Made by a program: the position numbers and the translations under genes. From Sugiyamaella lignohabitans (Eukaryota; Ascomycota; Dipodascomycetes; Dipodascales; Trichomonascaceae), in NCBI RefSeq assembly GCF_001640025.1, contig NC_031674.1, positions 1,922,001 to 1,986,000 of the forward strand: a stretch of DNA of 64,000 nt. Direction: 5' to 3'. Every line of letters starts with the position of its first letter. Within the stretch, counting starts at the first letter, position 1. The notes under the pieces are model-generated. The model was given only the letters and a program-made list of their open reading frames with translations, did no database searches and was not told the origin of the DNA. This document shows positions 9,171 to 19,549 of this stretch, piece by piece.

Positions 9171-11960
9171 ATGGCAAAGCAGAAACGGTCATCTCCTCCA
9201 AGACCAATTACAGTGGAACATGAGAAAGAACGGGATTTTTTAATGGTTTCTAGTCCTTCAGTAGCAAGTGGTGTAGTGACTCCTACATTTGCAGAACATC
9301 TTATCGACGTTACCAAATCCGCACTGTCTCCTAGAAAAAGACCTGTCATGGTCACAAATAGTGGGCCTTTAGGCCCACTGTCGGAATCTGATGAATTAAA
9401 AACATCCAGCAGTTTTACAAACAATCAAACCACCTCACCACGACGAAGTTTTTTACGGCTTAGAAGATCACCATCCAATCTGAAACGGACGTCGTCGAAT
9501 CTGCGTCGAACCAGACATTCGCATTCCCCTGCATCACCTAGTTCGTCAGTCAATGCATCTGCAGCACCTCTTCGTGGTATTTTCGGTAAAAAGGGCAGAG
9601 GTCGTGGTGTTGACTTTGCCGCGACTGATACTGTATTTCCACCACCAGCAGCATCAACAACAGTAGCTCCCCCAGCTACTCCATCAGTTTTAAATGAGAA
9701 TCGTGGGTTTTATTATGCATCCGCAAATGCTCCTCCAACTCCTCCCCCTGCAGGTGCAGACGATCATCAACATTATGAAACAAACCGAGAAAACCTTAAC
9801 AGGGACCAAAATAATGAGAACTCCAATCCACATGGTCATCAAAACTCGTATTCTGGAGTGGCCGCCAACGCTCCTTTCAGCACTTCTCCTGTAATGCTGG
9901 TCAGGAAGAGGACTAGTGCTGGTAGTAGAATGAGAGGTTCTCCTGTACGCAGATATTTCAGAAAATTGTTTCGAAGAAGATCTAAAGTCAAGTATCATTA
10001 TAGTAAAGATCAATTGAATCGCCAGTTATCATTCGAGGTAGTTGCATCGCCTCGTCGTCCTCGACCTCTCAAGTTCAACATCAAACCCATTGATTTGTTT
10101 AGACTCCACCCACAGGTTCGTCGTCATCCTAGCAGTCGATACAAACCTGGTGCTGGTGGCCAATACCAAGCGGTGCCAATAGTGTCACCTCGACCAGTTA
10201 ATCTCGCACGAACCTCATCCAGTTTGCTGGAGTTTGACGAGTTTGAATATGATTACCGCAAAAAGCTGTCTGAACAGCCTCCTGACTTGCACAAATCGGC
10301 CCATGCTAAGAAAGTGTCGGTTTCTGAAGGTGTTCAGACTGATCCCATGTCACGAGAATATCTTGACTCTGGCATTGCCCGAGACGTTCCAGTGGGATCG
10401 GAAGTGCCCCGTCCTCCTCTAACGGTTGCTGCTGCTGGTTCTATTCCTGCCGTTGCTGCCGTTGCTGCTACTACTGCTGCAGCTGCTCCTGTAGTTGGTG
10501 CTGGTGATATTGATCCGTTGGAGAGACGACGACATTTATCTTCGACAGCTGGTCCTGCTGGTCCCGATTCAGCTCCATTCCAAGTTGAAATCATGCCCGT
10601 TCGTCGACTCTCTCGCCGGAAATCCACTCGTTCTGGCAAATCTGGCAGCGTCAGTCGTCGCTACTCGAGCAGAAACAGAGAGCCCATTATTCGCCGTGTC
10701 GATGTTTACGGATCAGACGATCCAGGAAAATTCCTCGCTGGGTCCGACAGCGCCAACATCGATAACTTGGCCAAACTCGATGAGGCTCTGGAGTTTGTCG
10801 ATACATGGTCCCGGTACTTACGCCGAGCTATTGCGGTGCGAGTAGTTCTCCGTCAGGAAATCCATTCATGGGAAGTCGAAGAGGAAAAACAGTACAAACG
10901 ATCGACCTACAGCGATTTCTCCAGTGTTTCAGGCGACAATTCTTCATCCTTCACCCGTTCTTCTGGCGGTAGTCTCAGTGGTCACACCAGATCAAACTCT
11001 GATAGCGCTGCTTCTTACAGCGACTCGTTATCACAACACTCAGCAGACATGTCTGACAACCACAGTGACTCCTCTGGTTCACTCTTTTCTGACGCAGACA
11101 GTATCGAAGAGCGGTCTCTGCCTACTGAAGACGTAAATCACTCTCCTGGCGACGACTCGCAATTCTCGTCGAAATACGGAAAACTCATGGGTTCATCATC
11201 TCAAGGCACACCAGGAGGAGCCAACAGATCGTCTTCAGACTCATTGACCTGGATGTCAAAACCTGGTACTGAGTCATTATGGCTTTCTGGAAAAAGAAGC
11301 AGCAGTGCCATGGCACCACGACCACTTCCCCAGCCACCACACCGAGTATCTCCGGACAACAAACACCGACTTGTATCTTCACCAGTGACATTCGGACTCG
11401 CCAGAAACAGTTCCATGATCTCCGCATCTCCTCCATTAATCCAAGTCCCCCGTCGGCCTGACGAGCATCAACCTTTCACCACCAACACCATCACTTCCAC
11501 CCACAACAACAATCCCATCGCCAACCTCACTACATCACCAAGATCACCCGCATCACCGAGATCACCCCGATCACCCACGTCGAAAAGCCAACAACAAAAC
11601 GACAGAGTGCTTAGAGAAAGTCTCCTACAAGACATGTACCGAGGAATCGAGGAGCTCGAGCAGCAGACCGACGAGCTACACAAATTGGTCCAACAACCAC
11701 CTAGCAAACCAATGGCCGTAGCACCACCTTCCTCAGCGCTGGTCGACCGAACTGACAGCAGTGGTAGCGACCTCAAACGAGGCGGACTCAACCGACGCCG
11801 ACCACGCTCGCGACTCATTGACAGCCGCCGGTCAAGCGCAATCGAGTCCACATGGAACAACTACGACTCCGAGAGCAGCGGCACTCCCCACTCCACCACC
11901 AGCACCGGTTTCGACGACCTCAGTCTCAGCTTCCGCTCCCCCTCCGTCACCGTCGAGTAA
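9171..11960 (+). CDS. Large Ser/Arg-rich protein with a short conserved-looking helical block
   Basis: A 929-residue protein from an ATG with a good context (ATCATGGC). Most of it is low-complexity Ser/Pro/Arg/Asn sequence. The N-terminal 350 residues contain several basic clusters (RRSFLRLRRSPSNLKRTSS; RRYFRKLFRRRSKVKYHY). The one stretch that looks folded is at about 535-575, LDEALEFVDTWSRYLRRAI followed by AVRVVLRQEIHSWEVEEEK, a probable helix pair. A second predicted helix near the C-terminus is RGIEELEQQTDELHKLV (about 820). No membrane span or signal peptide. I do not recognise the family. The composition resembles cortical or bud-neck scaffold proteins, but that is only a resemblance. 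Codon use becomes GC-rich in the last few hundred bases, adjacent to E4. Confidence 0.85.
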   Translation: MAKQKRSSPPRPITVEHEKERDFLMVSSPSVASGVVTPTFAEHLIDVTKSALSPRKRPVMVTNSGPLGPLSESDELKTSSSFTNNQTTSPRRSFLRLRRSPSNLKRTSSNLRRTRHSHSPASPSSSVNASAAPLRGIFGKKGRGRGVDFAATDTVFPPPAASTTVAPPATPSVLNENRGFYYASANAPPTPPPAGADDHQHYETNRENLNRDQNNENSNPHGHQNSYSGVAANAPFSTSPVMLVRKRTSAGSRMRGSPVRRYFRKLFRRRSKVKYHYSKDQLNRQLSFEVVASPRRPRPLKFNIKPIDLFRLHPQVRRHPSSRYKPGAGGQYQAVPIVSPRPVNLARTSSSLLEFDEFEYDYRKKLSEQPPDLHKSAHAKKVSVSEGVQTDPMSREYLDSGIARDVPVGSEVPRPPLTVAAAGSIPAVAAVAATTAAAAPVVGAGDIDPLERRRHLSSTAGPAGPDSAPFQVEIMPVRRLSRRKSTRSGKSGSVSRRYSSRNREPIIRRVDVYGSDDPGKFLAGSDSANIDNLAKLDEALEFVDTWSRYLRRAIAVRVVLRQEIHSWEVEEEKQYKRSTYSDFSSVSGDNSSSFTRSSGGSLSGHTRSNSDSAASYSDSLSQHSADMSDNHSDSSGSLFSDADSIEERSLPTEDVNHSPGDDSQFSSKYGKLMGSSSQGTPGGANRSSSDSLTWMSKPGTESLWLSGKRSSSAMAPRPLPQPPHRVSPDNKHRLVSSPVTFGLARNSSMISASPPLIQVPRRPDEHQPFTTNTITSTHNNNPIANLTTSPRSPASPRSPRSPTSKSQQQNDRVLRESLLQDMYRGIEELEQQTDELHKLVQQPPSKPMAVAPPSSALVDRTDSSGSDLKRGGLNRRRPRSRLIDSRRSSAIESTWNNYDSESSGTPHSTTSTGFDDLSLSFRSPSVTVE

Positions 11961-12083
11961 CCATCCACCCTCACTCATCTCTCGTCCCTCCTCTCACTGC
12001 ATCCATCTAATTCTAGCATTTTATTCTTTACATAAATATTTATCGCATTTGCATTCTCTTCTTCTTCTTGTTCTTCTCACCAC

Positions 12084-12353
12084 TGCCTCCGGCGGCTGGG
12101 GCTCCGCCCCAGACCCTGGTTGCTCCTCTCGCTTCGCTCGAGTCGTTCAGCCGGCAGCAGCATCAGCGAGTTACCACGGCTCGGTTGTTGGTTGGACAAC
12201 GTGCATTCCAACAACAAGCTTAACGGTCGTCACAGGCAGGGCCCACCGGCCATCAGCCCCCCAAAAACCCACCAGCCCGACCCCGACGCAACGACTCGAG
12301 CGAAGCGAGAGGAGCAACCAGGGTCTGGGGCGGAGCCCCAGCCGCCGGAGGCA
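12084..12353. repeat. GC palindromic element E4 with long centre
   Basis: Inverted arms 124 bp after the preceding stop codon. Left arm: TGCCTCCGGCGG, GGGGCTCCGCCCC, ACCCTGGTTGCTCC and tip CTCGCTTCGCTCGAGTCG. The right arm is its near-perfect reverse complement, including the same tip. The centre is about 150 bp instead of the usual 22 or so, so this copy may contain an insertion or be two solo arms. Confidence 0.9.
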
Positions 12354-12655
12354 CACCCCCGTCCGGCAGATGAGTTGCATGGGGATTGCAGATGGTAATC
12401 TCAGCGGTGCCAGTGGGTGCATGTCCACTTTCCCAATCCATGCCGCTGAAACAAGCTAGTTAATCAAACAACAAACACAATAAAACAAGCGTCGCCGATT
12501 GATTAATTGACTTGACAGCGGTTCTGGCCCGTTGTGGGCGTAATGTGCTGTGCGCCCGTGATTGGCTGTTATTGGTGCGCCGTTAATTAATTAGCTAATT
12601 TAATCTGTGATCAAGTAATACAGGGGTTATGTGATTTGTCAGGGATCAAGTGGTA

Positions 12656-12745
12656 GTGAGGAAGTGAGGAAGTGAGTAGGTAGTTACGTGAGTAAGTGAG
12701 TGAGTGATTGATTGAATAATTGAGTGAGGGAGTGATGGAATAAGT
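12656..12745. repeat. Imperfect GTGA/GAGT microsatellite
   Basis: A run of imperfect four-base units, seen as gaagtgaggaagtgagtagg, then gtgagtaagtgagtgagtga and degenerating to tgagtgagggagtgatgg. No coding potential is apparent. Confidence 0.7.
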
Positions 12746-13269
12746 TGCTAGTTAAATCATATGAGGGCTGGCGGTCTGGCTGGTGGTCTGCTGGCGGTGG
12801 TGCACGCCAGACCGGCCAATCTCCCAGCCCATGATCTGCCGCCAGGAACGTTCAATTACTCAGTTGGCACTGGGGTCTCTAGTCTCTCGCTCCAAGACTG
12901 CGGTTCCTGCACGGGCAGCTCCAGCAACCCCGGCCGATAGAGCAGGCCGATAGCGTTTAAGCTGCTGCTGCATCGAGCAGCTAGCGCTGCCGCCGCCGCC
13001 CTTGCTGCTGCCCATCCTCACCCACTACCGCTAACCCTGCAGGTGCTTCTGCCGCTGGTGCTGCTCTGGCTGCCGCTCTGGCCGCCGCTCTTACTCCCAA
13101 CTCGCAAAATCCATCGCCGAGCGACGCTCGAGCTGGTGCCGGGACTACAGCCGGGGCACCACCACCACCACGCACCAGCAGCTGCCTGAAACTGCAGCAC
13201 CGGCTCCTGCAGCTACGATTATGGTTCACGCCTGTATACGGGGCCCTCTCTGCCAGGGGGATGCGACGC

Positions 13270-13408
13270 TGCCTCCGGCGGCTGGGGCTCTGCCCCAGAC
13301 CCCGTAGCTCCTGCTTCGCAGGAGACTGCTGGAACCGTCGACGAAACGACTCGAGCGAAGCGAGAGGAGCAACCAGGGTCTGGGGCGGAGCCCCAGCCGC
13401 CGGAGGCA
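13270..13408. repeat. GC palindromic element E5
   Basis: A typical copy with mixed arms. The left arm carries the TCT loop variant (GGGGCTCTGCCCC) with tip CTCCTGCTTCGCAGGAG. The right arm carries the TCC-type loop with tip CTCGAGCGAAGCGAG. The centre of about 22 nt resembles that of E2 (ACTGCTGGAACCGTCGACG). It lies in non-coding sequence. Confidence 0.95.
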
Positions 13409-14587
13409 GTGCCCTACCCCCCTCTCCCTCGAAACCCAATTATAGAACACCCACACGTTAGGTTTAAAGACCGGTCCGGTTAGTGTTGAACACCGCCCGA
13501 GAGGGCCAAGCGCTGCAGCAGCAGCAGTTGCTGTAGAGAGAGTGTGTGTGTTTAAGGGTAGGTAGGCACGCGGCTCGGGCGCGCCAGGCCGGTTGCGTTT
13601 CATATTCAGTATGCCCTAATTATATGCAGCAGCACCCCCTGTTCCTGCCCCCGTTTGTGGGAGTCTCCCTAAAAGGAACAAATAGACACAAACCCCTTAA
13701 ACTGCAGCTGCTTTAAAGGTTAATTAAGGTAAATATTGGGTTATTATTATTGTTGTGTTTTTGTATTTGTATTGGAATTGGAATTGGTGTTTTTTTATTT
13801 GGCTTTTATTTATTTTCGGTGTCGAATTGTAAAATATCTGGATATTACTCCATTTTAAGGTTGCAATCTGATTTCAGAAACAAAATCATCTCATCTATAA
13901 CGGGCATCTGGTTTACAAGTCTATTTCTATTAATAAACACTGGGATATTTCGTTTTGGTGCCTTTTGTTCGGGTGGCTCTCTTTTTTTATTTCTCTTCAA
14001 CACGTACTAGACGCTGGTTTATTGAGAGTGGGTTGTGAAATTAATTTGTAAGTTTTTTTTGGTTTGGGAGATTGTATTGATAGGGTGGTGGTGTCGTGAT
14101 ATGGTCGTGTCTAGAGTGATAGTACAGTGTACAGTATAGTGTACAATGTAGTAGTAGTAGTACTACAACTGAGGTGTTTTAGTGGTGGTGATCGTGTAGA
14201 GTTAGTGTTACAGAAGTGGTGTAGTGGTTCTGAGATTATTAGGAGTAATACAGTGGTTCTGTGATATTGAAATGGTGCTGTGATGGTGCAGTTGGTGACA
14301 AAATTCTGGTAGTGTTGTGGCCTGTGCTGACGCTGGAGGTGGAGCTGAAGCTGTTGATATTGAAGCTAAGCTGATGCTGGAGTTGAAGGCGCTGTGATGT
14401 GGTATCGCGCTCGACACCGTCAATTATCAATATCTTTGTACACTGTTACTTCAGGCTGGTGTGGATGATGCCTGTCTGTTTGTTTGTTTACTACCACGCT
14501 GCTCCTGCGTCTGCATCTTGCATCTGTCCCAGTTGGAACCATTATTTCATTACTTCACTACTTCAGTTCTTCAAGGGACCCCCAAGC

Positions 14588-14650
14588 AACGACTCGAGCG
14601 AAGCGAGAGGAGCCACGGGGTCTGGGGCAGAGCCCCAGCCGCCGGAGGCA
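14588..14650. repeat. Solo arm E6 of the GC palindromic family
   Basis: A single right-type arm: CAACGACTCGAGCGAAGCGAG, then AGGAGCCACGGGGTC, hairpin CTGGGGCAGAGCCCCAG and terminal CCGCCGGAGGCA. There is no partner within several hundred bases. It lies in the MRN1 upstream region. Confidence 0.9.
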
Positions 14651-15160
14651 GACCGGGGACGCCTTGAACAGGCCCGTTTGTGCGAGTGTGAACGAACTGG
14701 TAACTAACTGCATGTGTAGATATAGAGGTTGACTGCTCGGTTTCCTTTCTTGATTCTCTTCTTTCCCGTTTTTTTTCTATTCTTTCTTACTCGTTTTTTT
14801 TTCTCTTCGTTCGAGCTCTTTCCTTAGCTGACCGTACCGTATAGTCGTGAACCTGAACCTGAACTGTGGCCGTGATCCTCGAAACATCCATTCATTCGTT
14901 AGTTTTAATAATCGTCGGTCGTCAATCTTTAATCCATTTGTCGGTTATTCACTGTTGTTGATACCTCTGATCTAGTCGATTGCTGTTCTATCGAATATCC
15001 TATTGGCTTTAAAAGGCTTGTGTTATTGACTTCTAGAACTCGTGTCGTGTGTCGTGTGTCGCTCGCTATAGCTGGTTCTTGATTTCCAATCGTTTGATTT
15101 TTCTATTTAGTCCGTCCGTGGCTTTCCTGTCGTTTTTATTTCTTGTTACGCTCTTTTGAA

Positions 15161-17482
15161 ATGATGCCGTCTAGTTCATATTCCGCCAGTAATGCTGATG
15201 CTGGTGCTTCCTCTGCGACCGTTGCGTCCTCCACTACCAATACTACTGCTAATGCTAGCACTACTAGCACCACTTCAAATACTACTCCTAGTGTCACTGC
15301 TGCTGCTGCTGCTACTGCTGAGTCATCGGCAAATCCGTCTGCTGACACGTCTGTTACAACCTCGTCTGAAGGCGAGTCTGCTGAACCCGACGCCTTGAAT
15401 GAAAATGCGTCGTCTTCTCACAGTTCCTCGTCTATTAATATGACGGCATCGGCTGCCAACTCTGTGCCATATTCTCCAATGGCTCAGTATGACCTTCCTT
15501 TTACCCCTATGCTCCCCTCTCAACTACTATTTGGCTCTCCCTTCCAACCAGGCACGCCGGCCATCGGCCAGTTTGGCTCGTTTTCCGCTGCTAATCCTGT
15601 TTCTCCTGCCGCTGCTGCTCTAGCTGCTGCCAATGGTATGAACTCCAAGTCTCCCTCGTCTCCATCTTCCGTAGCAGCAGCTGCAGCGGCTGCAAACTAC
15701 CTTCAACAACAATACTACTCATCTCAAATTGACCTGGAAAACCACTCGCGTACTATATACCTGGGCAATGTTCCAGTTGATGCCACTGCTGAACAGATTC
15801 TTAACCACGTGCGTTCAGGTGTTGTTGAAAACATTAAAATCATCCCTGAAAAAACTTGTGCATTTGTGTCATTCCTCGACCATTCTTCTGCTGCTCATTT
15901 CCATGCTGATGCTGTTTTGAAGAAACTGTCGATTAATGGTCAGGACATCAAAATAGGCTGGGGAAGGTCGTCTCCAGTTCCTTCTGCCGTTTCTTTGGCT
16001 GTGGCCCATGATGGCGCCTCGAGAAACGTTTACCTGGGCAATCTGCCCGACGATATCACCGAACATGACATTTATAACGCAGTTTCCAAGTTCGGTCCTA
16101 TTGACACTATCAAGCTGATTCGTGAGAAAAATATCGGATTTGTCCACTTCCTCAGTATAGCCACTGCTACTAAAGTAGTGGCCCAGTTACCTCAAGTGCC
16201 CGAGTGGTCTAATCGCAAGGTATTCTATGGTAAAGATAGATGTGCATATATTTCCAAGACTCAGCAGCAAAATGCCGCTCAGTATCTTGGAATTGCTTCT
16301 GGATTCGAACATGTTCTTGCTAATGTCGACCGCGAGGTGCTATCAAACGCTCTTGCCCAACAATCGGCTGCCGCTGTTGCAGTTGCTACGACTGCTGGTG
16401 GTGCTAATAACATTGGCAACCGTACTATTTATCTTGGAAACGTCCACCCAGAGACTACTATTGAAGAAATCTGCAACGTTGTACGAGGTGGCCTTCTTCA
16501 CAACATTCGATATATTCCCGAGCGACATATTTGTTTCGTGACGTTCATAGACCCCACTGCCGCTGCTCAGTTCTTTGCCATGGCTAATATTCAAGGTTTG
16601 TCGATTCATAATCGACGATTAAAGGTTGGTTGGGGTAAACACTCTGGTCCATTAATGAGTGCCATTTCTCTAGCTGTGACTGCTGGTGCTAGTAGAAACG
16701 TGTATATCGGGAACATCGACGATAACTGGCCCGAAGCCAAGCTACGTAAGGACTTTTCCGAGTTTGGTGAGATTGAGCAAATCAATTTCCTGCCTGAAAA
16801 GTCGTGTGCTTTTGTCAACTTCACTGATATCACCAATGCCATCAAGGCCATTGAAGGTATCAAGGAGAAGGACGAGTACAAGCAGTTTAAAATCAACTTC
16901 GGCAAAGACCGGTGTGGAAACAGTCCTCGAGTCCCCAATCAACAGGCTGCTGCCGCTGCAGCTGCTGTTTCTACGAATGGCGAGGCGAGAGATGGTACCA
17001 GTGGCGATGCATCGAGTCCACCAGCCGGGTCAGATCAAGACCGTGTGTCGCCATCGATCCTGGCCACCTCGTCCCGCAGCCAGGCACTAGCCCAGTACCT
17101 GTCACAAGCCCAACACGAGCAATACATGTATGCCGCTGCCATGGCTGCTGCTGTTGACCAGGCCAGATACCAACAACACCACCTGCACCATCAGCTATAC
17201 TCCAATGGCAGAGACTACTACTTCTCGCACGGTAAAAACTACTACGGCGATGTCAGCGACGAGGGCGACAACGAAAACGACGGCGAGATCTCCAATGACG
17301 AAGCCGACGAGTCCAAAGCCACCGCACAACAAGACCTAGAAGATGACGAGGTCAGCAACACCACACTCGGCGAGCTGTCTCCCCTGCCCGAAGACAAGGC
17401 CAAGTCCGACCTGACCACCAGCCTCGAGAACATCAAAATCGACAGTAGCACCACTGTCTACGGCCTGGCCATCGAGTCGTAG
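15161..17482 (+). CDS. MRN1: Four-RRM RNA-binding protein of the Mrn1/Nrd1 type
   Basis: A 773-residue protein starting at tandem ATGs (15161, 15164). The N-terminal about 190 residues are Ala/Ser/Thr-rich. Four RRM domains follow at about 196-270, 287-360, 420-490 and 512-585. Their RNP2/RNP1 motifs are clear (IYLGNVP and CAFVSFL; VYLGNLP and IGFVHFL; IYLGNVH and ICFVTFI; VYIGNID and CAFVNFT). The spacing, the shared GRSSPVPSAVSLAV / KHSGPLMSAISLAV segments after RRM1 and RRM3, and the FYGKDRC / NFGKDRC segments after RRM2 and RRM4 are typical of S. cerevisiae Mrn1 and S. pombe Nrd1, which bind mRNAs and affect differentiation and chromatin-remodelling phenotypes. The C-terminal tail is Gln/Ala-rich then acidic. 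The 3' end is GC-rich in third positions, next to E7. Confidence 0.9.
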   Translation: MMPSSSYSASNADAGASSATVASSTTNTTANASTTSTTSNTTPSVTAAAAATAESSANPSADTSVTTSSEGESAEPDALNENASSSHSSSSINMTASAANSVPYSPMAQYDLPFTPMLPSQLLFGSPFQPGTPAIGQFGSFSAANPVSPAAAALAAANGMNSKSPSSPSSVAAAAAAANYLQQQYYSSQIDLENHSRTIYLGNVPVDATAEQILNHVRSGVVENIKIIPEKTCAFVSFLDHSSAAHFHADAVLKKLSINGQDIKIGWGRSSPVPSAVSLAVAHDGASRNVYLGNLPDDITEHDIYNAVSKFGPIDTIKLIREKNIGFVHFLSIATATKVVAQLPQVPEWSNRKVFYGKDRCAYISKTQQQNAAQYLGIASGFEHVLANVDREVLSNALAQQSAAAVAVATTAGGANNIGNRTIYLGNVHPETTIEEICNVVRGGLLHNIRYIPERHICFVTFIDPTAAAQFFAMANIQGLSIHNRRLKVGWGKHSGPLMSAISLAVTAGASRNVYIGNIDDNWPEAKLRKDFSEFGEIEQINFLPEKSCAFVNFTDITNAIKAIEGIKEKDEYKQFKINFGKDRCGNSPRVPNQQAAAAAAAVSTNGEARDGTSGDASSPPAGSDQDRVSPSILATSSRSQALAQYLSQAQHEQYMYAAAMAAAVDQARYQQHHLHHQLYSNGRDYYFSHGKNYYGDVSDEGDNENDGEISNDEADESKATAQQDLEDDEVSNTTLGELSPLPEDKAKSDLTTSLENIKIDSSTTVYGLAIES

Positions 17483-17584
17483 CCCTCGTTGACCGGCCGT
17501 TCTACAACTTCGCTTATGCTCTAATTTAATTTCGAACTCCTTTACTGCATAACTGAATACACAATTATTATTACTTTTGGGTGC

Positions 17585-17724
17585 TGCCCCCGGCGGCTGG
17601 GGCTCCGCCCCAGACCCTGGTTGCTCCTGCTTCGCAGGAGTTGGCGGGGACTGTCGAACGGAACGACTCGAGCGTAGCGAGAGGAGCAGCGGGGTCTGGG
17701 GCAGAGCCCCAGCCGCCGGAGGCA
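17585..17724. repeat. GC palindromic element E7 between convergent genes
   Basis: A typical 140 bp pair. The left arm begins TGCCCCCGGCGG (one change) with GGGGCTCCGCCCC and tip CTCCTGCTTCGCAGGAG. The right arm has tip CTCGAGCGTAGCGAG and GGGGCAGAGCCCC. It sits in the 3'-3' gap between MRN1 (stop 17482) and the convergent gene ending at 17822. Both genes are GC-rich at the ends facing it. Confidence 0.95.
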
Positions 17725-17821
17725 GGCAGAAGAGGGTGTGTGCTTCATTCGTAACAGCGATAATTAAATATTGAAAAACGTAACTACATAACACCATAAG
17801 ACTTGACAGCACAGGGGCTGG

Positions 17822-19204
17822 TTAGAAGAGGGAGGAGCTGGAGGAGGGAGATGTGTCGATGACTTCTTTGAGTTCCCATTCGTCTATTTGTTTCAGCTTT
17901 TGCTGGACTTCTCGCCGTCGGTCTGCGTCGAGGATATCGTCGAGAGGCGCAGGTCCCTCGTCGACCTTGGACATTCTACTTTTGGTTTGTTTAGCGACTT
18001 TTGAGGAGCCATTCTTCTTTCCAGTTTTAGCAGTTGATGAGACTCTTTTCACTCGACTTCTTGCTCTTGTATGCTCTTCTCCTGACTCTTCGTCTGCTTC
18101 GGGATTCGATTTCTTTTTTGCGGTACGTGCCGGCTGAAGTCGTTGGGTTTCTCGGGGTAGCCAGTCGATGAGCTCTTTCGATGAAATGGGCTGGAGGGCT
18201 GTTTTGTTTCTGGTCGCACGTCGAGGTGGTGACGATTGCGGGGATTCTAGTTCGACAACTTCTTCGTCTTGATTTTTCTCTCCTTCGCTGGATTCTCCAG
18301 AATCTTGGTATATTTTAAACTCGGCGGCGGGCTGTTCTTTTCCTTGGGGTTTGGCTGGTTTCTTCTTGGTTAATTTGGGATGATAATTTAGGACCTTGTT
18401 GAATCCAAACGGATCGCTGGATAGTGGTTCGGCCGGTGGGATGTTTTCTGCGTTTTCGAGGTAAATAGCATCTGACTCAGACGATCCCGATCCTGGGATA
18501 TATGGAGGAGAATTACCTAGTGTTAGGTGTAATGGCGAAGATGCCAATGGCGAAACCACCGGGGACGGCTGCCCTTCGCGGCTGGATAATGGACCGTGAA
18601 CTGGGATTGGAGACTCGGCAAAGTCTGATATTACAGGTGAGGATTCAGGGAAGTTATTGGCATGTTCGCTAGAGCTTATTGGATGGATATCGGGTCCCTC
18701 AGTGTTATTTGAGCGTGATCTGAGACTTCTCCTTCGTGGTGGGACAGCTGCTGTATCTGGATCCAGGGGTAGTCCTAGTTTATCATTCGTGATTTTAACA
18801 TTTTCGTTTCGAATATCTCTGTTATTAGACTCACTAGAAGCTACTTGGAAACCCGAGTCTAAACTCAGGTCCATTTCTTTATAGCTTTTGGTATGGCTGG
18901 AACTGGGTTCATGTTCTAGCTCTCTGGAGTCAAAGAGTGATGCTCGTCTCGGAACTGGTAATTCTGCATTATAAAACGACGAATCGCTACTGGTTTTTTC
19001 TTGAGGACTAGCTTCCACAACAGTTTCAGCAGCTATAACTGACACTTTCTCTAACTGCTGACGGGTTTTCTCCTTGGCAGCTAATCGTGAACTTCTTCGT
19101 TTGGGACAGGGGCTCTTGAAACTAGCTACTTGCTCTGGAAACTTTTTGACGGCAATAGGCGGCAAGCCCTTGGCTTCTGAGCGTCTTATTTGTGGTCGTG
19201 GCAT
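17822..19204 (-). CDS. Basic, Ser-rich probable nuclear protein (unidentified)
   Basis: 460 residues from an ATG at 19204-19202. The protein has basic clusters near the N-terminus (PKRRSSRLAAKEKTRQQL, about 34-51) and in the middle and C-terminal half (PPRRATRNK, TAKKKSNP, RARSRVKR). Runs of SSP/SPV could be phosphorylation sites. Two short segments stand out from the disordered background: DPFGFNKVLNYHPKL (about 268-282) and a C-terminal helix RREVQQKLKQIDEWELKEVI (about 431-450). No catalytic domain or membrane span. It looks like a disordered chromatin or cell-cycle protein, but I cannot name the family. Codon use is GC-rich at the 3' end facing E7 and AT-richer at the 5' end. Confidence 0.8.
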   Translation of the reverse strand: MPRPQIRRSEAKGLPPIAVKKFPEQVASFKSPCPKRRSSRLAAKEKTRQQLEKVSVIAAETVVEASPQEKTSSDSSFYNAELPVPRRASLFDSRELEHEPSSSHTKSYKEMDLSLDSGFQVASSESNNRDIRNENVKITNDKLGLPLDPDTAAVPPRRRSLRSRSNNTEGPDIHPISSSEHANNFPESSPVISDFAESPIPVHGPLSSREGQPSPVVSPLASSPLHLTLGNSPPYIPGSGSSESDAIYLENAENIPPAEPLSSDPFGFNKVLNYHPKLTKKKPAKPQGKEQPAAEFKIYQDSGESSEGEKNQDEEVVELESPQSSPPRRATRNKTALQPISSKELIDWLPRETQRLQPARTAKKKSNPEADEESGEEHTRARSRVKRVSSTAKTGKKNGSSKVAKQTKSRMSKVDEGPAPLDDILDADRRREVQQKLKQIDEWELKEVIDTSPSSSSSLF

Positions 19205-19549
19205 CTTATACTCTTCCCTATAACTTCTTCCTTGTACAATGGTACTAATCAGTGGTCTGCAACATGTGTTTTATAAAATTCACGCGTGAGTTTCGTGAAG
19301 CGCGTGCGGCGATAGGTAATAGCACTGATAACGCTGTATCTGCACAAAACAGGCAGAATCGCTATCTATGCGACCTGACTTGCGTCACCCCCTGAAATAT
19401 CCAGGAATGGCCAGTTCCGGTAAATTCTGCTAGTTCAATGTATATCATTCAAATACATATTTATAGAAAAACAAATAGCTCGTGCTTGGCGTTGTCAAGC
19501 ACCTGGATGGAGTTATAGGGTGATTGCAAGCTTATGGTTCGATTTATGT
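19205..19549. other. Intergenic, probable promoter of the 460-residue protein gene
   Basis: About 345 bp between the start of the minus-strand 460-residue protein gene and the stop of the minus-strand SDR gene. It contains the dyad-like TTCACGCGTGAGTTTCGTGAAGCGCG near 19281. No gene is seen. Confidence 0.55.

Larger units (their letters stand above)
12354..15160. other. Long gene-poor region 5' of MRN1
   Basis: About 2.8 kb with no gene I can support. It holds a GTGA/GAGT-rich imperfect microsatellite (about 12656-12745), a GC-rich CTG/GCC-biased stretch (12960-13210), elements E5 and E6, a T-rich stretch (13740-13990), a GTAGTAGTAGTACTAC dyad near 14150 and a pyrimidine-rich leader (14740-15160). 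The last part probably contains the MRN1 promoter and 5' UTR, including small uORFs (for example an ATG at about 14710). Confidence 0.6.

Noticed and set aside
12981..13439. 152-codon minus-strand Ala/Arg-rich frame
   Set aside because: Half of it is repeat E5 and the rest is GC-biased simple sequence. A rival Ala/Pro-rich frame lies on the plus strand, so composition explains both.
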